Assembly (NCBI GenBank): GCA_030428205.1
Contig: JAUIBK010000025.1
Coordinates: forward strand, 1-50,278
Reading direction: 5' to 3'
Length of the DNA: 50,278 nt
DNA from: a bacterium
GTDB lineage: Bacteria; Bdellovibrionota_C; UBA2361; RFPC01
Position numbers and translations under genes: made by a program. Below, one piece after another: positions 41,450-49,237 of this stretch; the first letter of the stretch is position 1, and each line of letters begins with the position of its first letter. A model generated the notes under the pieces. That model ran no database searches and was not told the origin of the DNA. It worked only from the letters and a program-made list of their open reading frames with translations.

Positions 41450-42829
41450 ATGAGAAATCAAGAACATCAACCATCTGAAACGACCCCTCACCCTTCGCCA
41501 AAGGGTGTCATGGACAGACTCCGCTCACAGTCCGCTGGGCTTATTGCCGGACTTGCAACAGCTGGAGCAGCCCTCACTCTTGGCGGATGTGGACAATCCA
41601 ACCAGCCTGAAGTTGCTAAGTTCTCTAGTCTAGGAAATAACTCTAGCGTTGATCTCAATACTGTTGAACAAGCAAAGGCTGTTCATGGGAGTGTCGCCTC
41701 TGCAGTATCTGGTCTAGAAGGCTCAGTACGTGAGCTTGCAAAAGACGTCAAAGATGGTCGAGATGCAACAGCCTCACTCACAACTGCTCGGCTACAAGCA
41801 AAAGCACTAAACGAATCAATCACAAGCGCAGAAAAGTCATCAACATTTAAGCCTGACGCAGCACAGTTAACAGCACTCAAATCTGTAGTCTCTACACTAG
41901 AAACAGCATCTGGTTCTGAGCTTACCAAAGACCAAGTGACGTCCATGGAAAAAACTCTCGGCGAGTGGAACGTTGCGCTCAAGCGTGATGTTCAGATGCT
42001 TGATCGTGGAGTAAACGCAGCACGCGTTGCAAAACTTGAAGTTGTTCTCCGCCGTTCTGAGAGCGCTCTTACTGACGCCATGAAGAATCTTGCGGCAAGC
42101 TCTCCAAGCACCTACGATGTAAACAGCGAAAATCACCGCTCGATCCTCAAAGCTCTTGACGATGCCAAAGAAGGACTCAACACAGCATCTCGAACGAGTT
42201 TTTTCCGTAATGTTAGTAAAGATCTCACTGACGCTGCCACACTCGTTGGTGATGCTCGTATGACCCTCGAGAGTGAGGCAAACGTCGAGAAGTACTGGAC
42301 GCGAGAAGTTGGAAAAACCGACTCTCAAGGCGCTGCTGTTTGCCAAGCTGCCAAAGATCTACTCGCAGCTATTGCAGCGGATAACCAAGCTGAGCTTACA
42401 AAAACGCTCGGTGTAAAGCCTGATCAAAGTGGCCGGCAAAGTGGCACACAACATGTGTACCATCATAATAGTGGTCTTGATTTTGGAGATCTCCTCCTCT
42501 ACCACATGATCTTTAACAGTGGGCCTTCCTACTCCTACTATCCGACTGCCCACTCTTACTCTTCACCAGATCGGATGTATAATTCATCTGGCTATAACCG
42601 CTACAATTCAAGCTATGGCAGCATGCGAACAACGGCTGGAAGCAACCGCTCATTTCGCTCATCAAGCTCCATGTCTTCAAGCACACGTGGAACAACCTAC
42701 CGCGCTTCGCAAGCGAGCAGTGGACGTTCCTCCTCTGTAGGGCGCTCAGGCTCTGGCCGTGCTTCTGGTGGAAGCCGCTCTGGTGGTGGATTTGGTCGCT
42801 CAGGCGGCGGAAGAAGTGGTGGTGGTTGA
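41450..42829 (+). CDS. Lipoprotein with helical body and Ser/Gly-rich tail
   Basis: The product is 459 residues from the ATG at 41450. The internal ATG at 41510, with AAAGGG 4 bases upstream, would give a more usual lipoprotein signal (MDRLRSQSAGLIAGL, lipobox LGGC). Residues 50-310 are helical with low-complexity Ala/Ser/Thr, probably coiled coil (KALNESITSAEKSSTF). HVYHHNSGLDFGDLLLYHMI leads into a Tyr/Ser-rich region and a tail ending in repeated SGGG units. YgiB/YjfM lipoproteins, encoded next to GspS-like YgiC/YjfC in E. coli, also end in Gly/Ser-rich tails. By analogy this may be the envelope partner of the ATP-grasp proteins. Codons are not of the G/C-ending class. Confidence 0.7.
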   Translation: MRNQEHQPSETTPHPSPKGVMDRLRSQSAGLIAGLATAGAALTLGGCGQSNQPEVAKFSSLGNNSSVDLNTVEQAKAVHGSVASAVSGLEGSVRELAKDVKDGRDATASLTTARLQAKALNESITSAEKSSTFKPDAAQLTALKSVVSTLETASGSELTKDQVTSMEKTLGEWNVALKRDVQMLDRGVNAARVAKLEVVLRRSESALTDAMKNLAASSPSTYDVNSENHRSILKALDDAKEGLNTASRTSFFRNVSKDLTDAATLVGDARMTLESEANVEKYWTREVGKTDSQGAAVCQAAKDLLAAIAADNQAELTKTLGVKPDQSGRQSGTQHVYHHNSGLDFGDLLLYHMIFNSGPSYSYYPTAHSYSSPDRMYNSSGYNRYNSSYGSMRTTAGSNRSFRSSSSMSSSTRGTTYRASQASSGRSSSVGRSGSGRASGGSRSGGGFGRSGGGRSGGG

Positions 42830-42878
42830 TAGCCCACCTCTTATCCATATCCTCATAAGCAGCTCTCAAGCCAAGGGT

Positions 42879-43036
42879 CTCTTGACCGTTCGGCTGAGCT
42901 CACGCCGCCGAAGCCTTGACCTTAATCTGAGGCAAAATAATGCTTCCTGCACGAACCACGATCTAGATGCTATTTGCTCATAGCGATGGCTAAGAGTTTA
43001 TCAGGTCAGGGTCAAGCCAAAGGTCAAGGTCAAGAC
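42879..43036. repeat. TTGACC/GGTCAA repeat, copy 6
   Basis: The left arm has CTTGACCGTTCGGCTGAGCT, CACGCCGCCGAAGCCTTGAC and CTTAATCTGA (42881-42930). The right arm is CAGGTCAGGGTCAAGCCAAA plus GGTCAAGGTCAAGA (43002-43035). Confidence 0.8.
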
Positions 43037-43085
43037 TTGCCCGGTTTCTTAAGCATGCGCTTTCGCTTATCCTTGAGCTTAAGCT

Positions 43086-44198
43086 ATGAAGCGACTTACA
43101 ACATCAATCCGACCCAATTGGCAACACACCGTCGAACAACAGGGGTTAAGTGGTCATACCTATGATGACGGCACTCCGTATTGGAACGAGGGAGTGTATT
43201 ACGAGTGCTCACAAGATGAAGTTGATACGCTTGTTGATACTGCTGTTGAGCTCCACACTCTTTTTCTAAGCGCTATAGAGCACTGTATTGAACACCACAG
43301 GTTAGACGAACTTGGCATTCCTCCCGAAGCTTTTGGACTCATAGAACAGTCGTGGCAGCGGCAAGACCCCTATTTTCTCGCTCGCTTTGATTTCCTTCTC
43401 TCACCTGGGACAAACCAACCGAAACTCGTTGCCATACGAGCCGATAGTCCTCCAGCTCTTGTTGAATCAAGTGAGATTCAGTGGCACTGGAAAGAAGAGC
43501 TTTTTCCAGAATACGAGCAATACAACAATATTTATGAAATGTTGCTCAAATCAATCCGTGAGGCAGAGCTTCAGGAGAAAACTCTTCACTTTACAGCTCC
43601 TGAAAGTATAGATGACGAATTTCAAGCCGCTGAGTACCTCAGCGAAATCGCACTAGAACTTGGCTTTCGGACAGTACTCACCCCTGTAGGCGAGCTTGAG
43701 TGGGACCACGAGGAACATTCGTTAACGGATCAGCACGGCGACAAGATTGAGCGACTCTTTAAGATGTACCCCTGGGAGCTCCTCTTACAAGACAAACACG
43801 GGCCACGGCTCGTTTCTGAACCCTCTTTTATTTGCGAACCTGCATGGAAGATGGTTGCTTCTAGCAAAGGGTTTCTTGCTCTCTTATGGGAGCTAGCAAA
43901 AGATCACCGCGCCCTTCTCCCACACTACTTTGAAAACAGCGCTGATGATGATGAGAAAGAGGCATGTCCCAACACGGTGCCTTTTTTCCCTCCCTCAAAG
44001 AAACGAAGTGCTGGTCTCACTATCCCTTCACACGAAGGAGTGCTCAGAGCTTCTCATGTGGGACGATCCTTTGAAGGCCACACCCCACGGGCTATGTTGT
44101 GGATGATCCGTGGTGTCCCAGCAGGCTTAGGATTTATAGAGCAGGCAGACGACTCATCAAGAGCGTACTTTGTACCACACATTATACACGAGGCCTAA
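43086..44198 (+). CDS. GspS-like ATP-grasp protein that has lost catalytic residues (pseudoenzyme)
   Basis: The 370-residue protein is a full-length paralogue of the 30021 ligase (same order of blocks; shared YPWE and ALLWEL motifs). R100 and D102 (ARFDF) and K261 (ASSKGFLALLW) are kept. The metal-binding Glu-x-Asn of LLEFN is changed to A116 and R118 (KLVAIRADSP). The KP lysine loop (YVQKPYYSHRGEG in the paralogue) is replaced by VPFFPPSKKRSAGL. The GIRES arginine is now Ile351 (GLGFIEQ). It is therefore unlikely to ligate with ATP in the standard way and may bind substrate, regulate the active paralogue or have a new chemistry. A kinase-like gene follows after 7 bases. Confidence 0.8.
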   Translation: MKRLTTSIRPNWQHTVEQQGLSGHTYDDGTPYWNEGVYYECSQDEVDTLVDTAVELHTLFLSAIEHCIEHHRLDELGIPPEAFGLIEQSWQRQDPYFLARFDFLLSPGTNQPKLVAIRADSPPALVESSEIQWHWKEELFPEYEQYNNIYEMLLKSIREAELQEKTLHFTAPESIDDEFQAAEYLSEIALELGFRTVLTPVGELEWDHEEHSLTDQHGDKIERLFKMYPWELLLQDKHGPRLVSEPSFICEPAWKMVASSKGFLALLWELAKDHRALLPHYFENSADDDEKEACPNTVPFFPPSKKRSAGLTIPSHEGVLRASHVGRSFEGHTPRAMLWMIRGVPAGLGFIEQADDSSRAYFVPHIIHEA

Positions 44199-44205
44199 AA
44201 GAGAG

Positions 44206-45183
44206 ATGAAGGTACAAGCTTCTATTGCAGATGAGCAAGAAATCTTAGCCCAGACTTTGCGCCACTTCGATCTTCCAAGTGGCTTATCGTGTGAGCTATT
44301 TTCACGTGGAACACAAGATTGCTATCGACTCTTTGGCGAAGGATTTGAGTACTTTTTAAAGGTCTATCACACAGAAGACAGCGCCGAACAACTTGCTTTA
44401 CGATTTTACATTGCTCAACAGCTCTCACACCAAGGAATAGCAATTGCCCTTCCCTTTCTTACCAAGGACAAAGAGCTCCTACTTGCCCTCTCATATCCAG
44501 AGGGCACGCGTGTGGGAGTACTCTATGAGAGAGCCACAGGTGACGCAGTGCAGTGGCCAAACGTCTCTCAGCGCCGCGCACTTGGTCGAGCACTTGCCTC
44601 TTTTCATATAGCCTCAGAATCCCTCTCTCACCCTCAAGCGGCTCAATCTCTTGCCTTTGGAGATTTCCAGCAAAAACATATTCCTCTGCTTCACTCCCAA
44701 CTCAACGCGCTTTCTCCGACCAAAGATCTTCTCGATGATGAGGTAGAGCGAATCTCCACTCTCCTCCAAGAGGTTGGAGAACTTCCAAGCGGATTTGTTC
44801 ACGGCGATCTCCATCTCAAAAATATCCGTTTTGCCTCAGAACTTGTCCGTTTTTTCGATTTTGATTTTTGCTCTTTTGCTCCCCTTCTCTACGATCTCTC
44901 CACCCTCCTCTGGAGCCTTCTTTCTGTCTCAGGAGCAACAATCGATGAAGCAAGGCTATTCTTTGAAGATGTGTGTGACGCCTATGAGTCGGTTCGACCA
45001 CTTAGCATACAAGAGAAGAAAGCGCTTATCCCATATGCACAGATCCGAGAACTATGGTCAGTACACTTCTTGCTCAGTCGAAAGCGGTATTTTGGTGTTG
45101 AACCAGTTTCCGGAGAGAAACTCGAAGAACGAGTTGTGTTTGTAAGAGAGTTATTTGAGCTTGGGGATAAGTTGGTGGGATAG
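44206..45183 (+). CDS. APH/choline-kinase-family phosphotransferase
   Basis: The start at 44206 follows AAAAGAGAG and lies 7 bases after the GspS-like stop; a longer form would overlap that gene. The 325-residue protein has a kinase-like fold with FVHGDLHLKNIRF (H199-G200-D201, catalytic loop, Asn for metal) and FFDFDFCSFAP (D218/D220, equivalent of DFG), followed by LYDLSTLLWSLL. The N-lobe has FLKVYH with the ATP-binding Lys. The pattern fits aminoglycoside, homoserine or choline kinase-type enzymes that phosphorylate a small hydroxyl compound. It may modify an amine-containing product of the island, or act on the substrate of the GspS-like protein. Confidence 0.82.
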   Translation: MKVQASIADEQEILAQTLRHFDLPSGLSCELFSRGTQDCYRLFGEGFEYFLKVYHTEDSAEQLALRFYIAQQLSHQGIAIALPFLTKDKELLLALSYPEGTRVGVLYERATGDAVQWPNVSQRRALGRALASFHIASESLSHPQAAQSLAFGDFQQKHIPLLHSQLNALSPTKDLLDDEVERISTLLQEVGELPSGFVHGDLHLKNIRFASELVRFFDFDFCSFAPLLYDLSTLLWSLLSVSGATIDEARLFFEDVCDAYESVRPLSIQEKKALIPYAQIRELWSVHFLLSRKRYFGVEPVSGEKLEERVVFVRELFELGDKLVG

Positions 45184-45212
45184 CAATACCCCCACCTCCT
45201 TCAACAAATAAA

Positions 45213-45309
45213 ATCTTGACCGTTCGGCCGAGCTCACGCCGAAGCCTTGACCTTAATCTGAAAAAAGCATTTTGAGGCAGCGCCAGGTCCATGGCTTAGG
45301 TCAAGACTC
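45213..45309. repeat. TTGACC/GGTCAA repeat, copy 7
   Basis: ATCTTGACCGTTCGGCCGAG leads to CTCACGCCGAAGCCTTGACC, then core CTTAATCTGAAAAAAGCATT, GCCAGGTCCATGG and CTTAGGTCAAGA. The core is the reverse complement of that in copy 5 at most positions. Confidence 0.8.
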
Positions 45310-45337
45310 CTAGGCCAATAGAGAGAGGTTATTCGTA

Positions 45338-46660
45338 CTACGAGACAGTAACTTCATCTGGATCTATCTCATACCCAACATAGATAACAGATGTGTCCGA
45401 CTCTGGATCTCGCTCGACTACAGCTAGCTCTGTATATGGCTCCCCACCATCGGCTACTTCACGTTCAAAAAGCCAGTAATGCACGCCTGGATCAAGGGTA
45501 TATGCTTCAGGCTTTGAGGCATCAAATCCTACGTGACATGAACAAATACGAGTTCCTTGATGAGGATGGCCAGCCTTTCGTTTACGGTCAAATGTTCCGA
45601 GATTCTCTCCGTGCTCATCGTAGAGCGTAATACCTTCTTGCTGCTCTCCAGAAAGCTCTTCGAGCATTTCTGGGGTGACACAATTGAACCCTTCATCTTG
45701 GAGAAGGTAAATAAGCGGCTCTTCGTCTGATTGAGAAGGCTGAACATAACGCAACATGAGTGAAAGTGTCCCATCTCCTTCTACTCGAGGATTCGATCTA
45801 TCTTGTCCTTGAGCTTCAATATGGTAATCCGTAAATCGATCAATCCCATCTCTGGATCCAACTTCAGTTTGATCAACATCTGTTACTACAAATGAAACGT
45901 TATGAAATTCGTCGTTAACAAGAGAGATCCTCTCTCCCACACTTACTCTAAGCGGATTGTACAGCTCTTGATGCACTGGTCGACTTTCCAGCTCTTGTCT
46001 GTTTATCGAGCCTAGTGCATCAGGATGATCGTACATCCTCTCAAACGCTTCTCCAAACATAAGACGTGGAACGTGCGACAAGACTGAGATAGATGCAAGT
46101 CTTCCTTCTTTCACTTCTGGTAACCAGGCATCGAGAAGCTCCCGGGAAGAACTTATATATGATTGAAAGTGCGCTCTCTCTTCAGAGGTAATCGCATCTT
46201 TGGTTCCCGGAAGAAGCTCTGCAGGATGAAACACAAATGAAAGGTGAACACGGGGGCCTTCGTCATCAAGCCATTTATTCACTCTCTCTTTTACATCACC
46301 AGTAGAGCGATCAGGAAGGTGCACAGCTTTTTCGATCTGCGCCCAAAATGACTCTTCGGTAGCACCATGGTGAATGGAAATCGGAATAACGAAGAGCTCT
46401 TCATTTTCTTGGAGAAGATGTACATTGACGTATTCGTAGACCTTCGAATCTCCTGTAATTACCAATCCATGCTCTTGCATAGCGTCAAGAGCAACTTGTG
46501 GATCTATCCCTTCTGCCGCAAGCTCCTTTTCGAGCCGAGCATGCTCACACTCAACTCCCATCTGACTTTGTGGAACCTTTAGTACATCAAAGGCCTCGTC
46601 TGGAAGATGAGAAGAGAATTCTCCAGGAATGAAAATACGTGTGTCGTTAAAGAATGTCAT
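45338..46660 (-). CDS. Hypothetical 440-residue cytosolic protein
   Basis: No signal peptide, transmembrane segment or family is recognised. The protein is acidic and mixed alpha/beta (VNVHLLQENEELFVIPISIH, RVHLSFVFHPAELLPG, ISVLSHVPRLMFGEAFERMY). The C-terminal half has a beta-rich section (SFVVTDVDQTEVGSRDGIDR) with a lone Cys-Ser-Cys (RICSCHVGF). Codon use is of the AT-leaning type. It stands alone at the border of the island, facing the GluR0-like gene in the same direction, 183 bases apart. Confidence 0.65.
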   Translation of the reverse strand: MTFFNDTRIFIPGEFSSHLPDEAFDVLKVPQSQMGVECEHARLEKELAAEGIDPQVALDAMQEHGLVITGDSKVYEYVNVHLLQENEELFVIPISIHHGATEESFWAQIEKAVHLPDRSTGDVKERVNKWLDDEGPRVHLSFVFHPAELLPGTKDAITSEERAHFQSYISSSRELLDAWLPEVKEGRLASISVLSHVPRLMFGEAFERMYDHPDALGSINRQELESRPVHQELYNPLRVSVGERISLVNDEFHNVSFVVTDVDQTEVGSRDGIDRFTDYHIEAQGQDRSNPRVEGDGTLSLMLRYVQPSQSDEEPLIYLLQDEGFNCVTPEMLEELSGEQQEGITLYDEHGENLGTFDRKRKAGHPHQGTRICSCHVGFDASKPEAYTLDPGVHYWLFEREVADGGEPYTELAVVERDPESDTSVIYVGYEIDPDEVTVS

Positions 46661-46843
46661 AGTTCTAAAAACTCCCCATACTTATCAGGGGAAAGAGCCA
46701 TTTTGCTCCTCCTACAAACTGTGGAGAAACCTCTCTGTGAGTACCAACCTAAGTTGAAAACACATGAAAGGATAAGGAGGCGAGATCGTTGCCGATTCTC
46801 GCCCCCTTCGAATCCATCACTATCCGACGTGTGCCGGATGGTG

Positions 46844-47962
46844 TCAGGAGTCGCCTCCACCGAAGTACTTCGTCTTGAGCTTGTCTTGGAGTCCCTCCTG
46901 CTGCAGCCGGATGGTGGCTTGTCGCAGAGGTTCCTCGAAGGGACTCCTCTCGCGCAGGAAGAAGCCGTACTGCTGTTGGCGGATGGGGCCAACAACGACG
47001 ATGTCGTCCACACCCATCTCAGCGACGAGCGATACGAGCTCGGTGTGATCGTGCAGGGCGGCCGAAACCTCCCTCTCACGCACCATCATGATGCACTTCT
47101 CGAGACCACCGTTTTCGATGCGGACCGGCTTTGGAATGCCGTTGTAGTCCTTGATGACATCGATCGAGGCAGTGCCAGCCTTGGTGGCCACCTGCTTGCC
47201 AGCGAGATCGCTCACATCCGTGATGCTCGCTTCGATCCGACGCTCGGTCTTATACGAAGTGAGATCCGAAAAGAACTCGCCGAAGAAGGCCAGTCCCATC
47301 GGAACGAGAATCAGGATCGCAGCGACCTGCGTCACCTTCCTGCGCATCGTGATGTCGCCTGTGCCGATCGTGGTGATCTTGTTCATGGCGAGTACACACG
47401 CTTGCACGAAGTTGGTGATGTGGCTTGTGCCCTCCTCGAGCTCTTGCTCTCGCTGACGCCTCGATAGCATGCGCCAGTCGAGGAAGTACAGGACAGCACC
47501 GAGCAGCACGACGAGACCGAGGTACTTGAAGTAGTGAACGGAGCCCTCGCCGGTGTAAAATGCGACGGTATCCTTCCACGAACCTCCCGTGTAGCCACCA
47601 GCAACGGCCATCGAGTAGCCCGCGTCCTCAAGCGATGTGATTGCATCGAGTTTCGCCTCTCGCTTGGCGGTGATGGTCGTTCCGGAGAACGCCACATCGA
47701 CCTCGCCGTTTTCAACAGCAGCGAGAGTCTCACCGAGCGACTCATAGACAGTGACCTCGATACCGGGATAACCCGCTTCGCGCCAGACGGCGTTAAACAG
47801 CTCCCACTCGTAACCCGAGTAGCGGTTGTTGCCGAGAACCTCGACACAGCCAGCATACTCACGCACGCCGATCTTAAGGACCGGTAGCGAACTATCTTGT
47901 CCGTACGCCGTCTGCCCGAAGGCCATGACGAACGCTAGAACGGCCAAAACGATCTGCTTCAT
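46844..47962 (-). CDS. GluR0-like ligand-gated ion channel with TIGTGD filter
   Basis: The start at 47962 has AAAAGGAG 7 bases upstream. The 372-residue protein has the layout of prokaryotic ionotropic glutamate receptors. A signal peptide (1-21) is followed by lobe S1 of a periplasmic binding domain (28-125, with YSGYEWELFNAVW), TM1 (about 144-163), a pore helix and filter (183-203: QACVLAMNKITTIGTGD), TM2 (209-236) and lobe S2 (245-372, ending DKLKTKYFG). The filter T198-I-G-T-G-D203 resembles the TVGYGD of K+ channels and GluR0 but has Thr in place of Tyr. It should be an inner-membrane, ligand-opened cation channel, with the binding lobes in the periplasm. Codons are G/C-ending. Confidence 0.88.
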   Translation of the reverse strand: MKQIVLAVLAFVMAFGQTAYGQDSSLPVLKIGVREYAGCVEVLGNNRYSGYEWELFNAVWREAGYPGIEVTVYESLGETLAAVENGEVDVAFSGTTITAKREAKLDAITSLEDAGYSMAVAGGYTGGSWKDTVAFYTGEGSVHYFKYLGLVVLLGAVLYFLDWRMLSRRQREQELEEGTSHITNFVQACVLAMNKITTIGTGDITMRRKVTQVAAILILVPMGLAFFGEFFSDLTSYKTERRIEASITDVSDLAGKQVATKAGTASIDVIKDYNGIPKPVRIENGGLEKCIMMVREREVSAALHDHTELVSLVAEMGVDDIVVVGPIRQQQYGFFLRERSPFEEPLRQATIRLQQEGLQDKLKTKYFGGGDS

Positions 47963-48383
47963 TTGTTGACTCCTTTTGCTTGGTGTTTGTGATGGATTCG
48001 TTTCGACTGCATTTACGTTGCAGCGCCTCAAAGAGACCGCGTATCAGAGACACAACGCCTCCTTGAGGCGCTGCAATGTGTCAGGATCGATGAATCCTGG
48101 AACTCCAAGAAAGGAGAAGAAGAGTACTTTGAATAAAACCCTGAGAAACCTTTCGTAACTCACAGAGTGTTTCTCATTTCAGCCTGCCTATGAGGCAGCT
48201 CAAAGGAGAAACACACAGAAAAATCTCTACCCGAAATGAGAGGATGAAAGAACGCAAAATGGAAAATTCCCTCTATATGGTAAGGAGTTTTAAGATCTTA
48301 AGCGAATTTTTGTGGAAAGAGGTAAGGGCAAGCTGATTGAAACAACCTTGTGAGACTCACCAAGGGGCAAGCCATGAGAAAAA
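47963..48383. promoter_or_regulatory. Leader/control region of the channel gene with two hairpins
   Basis: No gene is seen. TTGCAGCGCCTCAA (48018-48031) and its exact complement (48063-48076) flank a 31-base loop. GTGTTTCTC (48167-48175) and GAGAAACAC (48206-48214) enclose a smaller CTGCCT/AGGCAG hairpin. On the minus strand both lie upstream of the channel ATG and may be leader structures. Confidence 0.45.
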
Positions 48384-48433
48384 CCGAATAAAATGAGGGG
48401 GAAGCAGCGAAACGTCTGCTGCCTCCCCCCCTC
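48384..48433 (-). terminator. Minus-strand terminator of the Gly/Ser-tail gene
   Basis: Read on the minus strand, GAGGGGGGGAGGCAGC pairs imperfectly with GCTGCTTCCCCCTC (48395-48433), followed by ATTTTATT. Confidence 0.7.
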
Positions 48434-48463
48434 ACTCATGCGGCTACGGCAGCAAAGGGGCGA

Positions 48464-49018
48464 TCAGTCGCACCCGCCACCGCCACTGTCACTGCCACCG
48501 CCGGAGTCCGAGAAACCACCGCCACCACCAGAATCGGAGATGCCGGAGTCCGAAGCACCGCCAGCGAACCCAGCACCGCTACGCGTCGTGTCGATGGTCT
48601 CGACAGTCGACACGGGCTCGGGCGTCGCCGCACTCTCCTCGGAAGCGCTACCGGTCGTCTCCGACTCGGTGTTGGTCGCTTCCGTGGTGGAACCCGCGAA
48701 CGGCCCGCTGCTCCAGGCGCCCAGCTCCTCGGCGGCCGACATGAATTCGGCATCACCAGCCAGGCTGCCGTCCTCGTACGCCGACCAGTCGCCGTCGGGG
48801 AGCGTGAACTCCTCGAACTCGGTGGCCAGGTCGAAGATCAGCAGACCGAGCAGGTTCATCGCCAGATCGTCGGTGCCGAACTCGAAGATATCGCACAGCT
48901 CGCTCCAGTCGAAGCCCTCGCGGTTCTCCTTCTTCCTGAGCGCGGCCTTGGCCTTCTTGATGCCGGCCTTGCGGGTCGAGGCGTCACGGATCTCTGCGAG
49001 AATGACGTTCTTGTCCAT
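48464..49018 (-). CDS. Hypothetical protein with Ser/Gly-rich tail ending in Cys-Asp
   Basis: The start at 49018 has the strong site AAGGAGG; the longer frame is not supported. The 184-residue protein has an N-terminal helical region (MDKNVILAEIRDASTRKAGI, KKAKAALRKKENR), a central acidic domain (GTDDLAMNLLGLLIFDLATE) and a Ser/Thr/Glu linker. The tail is made of SDSGGGG units and ends GGGGCD. The family is not recognised. Tails of this style are common in bacterial envelope-stress or TPM-type proteins. The G/C-ending codons and strong ribosome site match the other members of the island set. Confidence 0.65.
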   Translation of the reverse strand: MDKNVILAEIRDASTRKAGIKKAKAALRKKENREGFDWSELCDIFEFGTDDLAMNLLGLLIFDLATEFEEFTLPDGDWSAYEDGSLAGDAEFMSAAEELGAWSSGPFAGSTTEATNTESETTGSASEESAATPEPVSTVETIDTTRSGAGFAGGASDSGISDSGGGGGFSDSGGGSDSGGGGCD

Positions 49019-49237
49019 TGCTGGACCTCCTTGGGATTGGTGTGCACGGATGTGCACGGTTGTGGATGAAAACAGGGCAATCAGCTTGCGCCTGCTCGCT
49101 GAGCAAAGACTCACCAAGCAAACGCAAGACAGAGATAGAATCTACACAAAATAGCTAAGAAAAGAGCTCCTCGAAGTAACTCGAATTGACTCCAGACTAA
49201 CGGAGTCAGCGCATTAAGCAAATTATTCTTTGAACTC

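Noticed and set aside
27154..45309. TTGACC elements as integron attC sites
   Set aside because: They lack RYYYAAC/GTTRRRY ends, occur in both orientations and flank genes on both strands; no integrase gene is present in the window.
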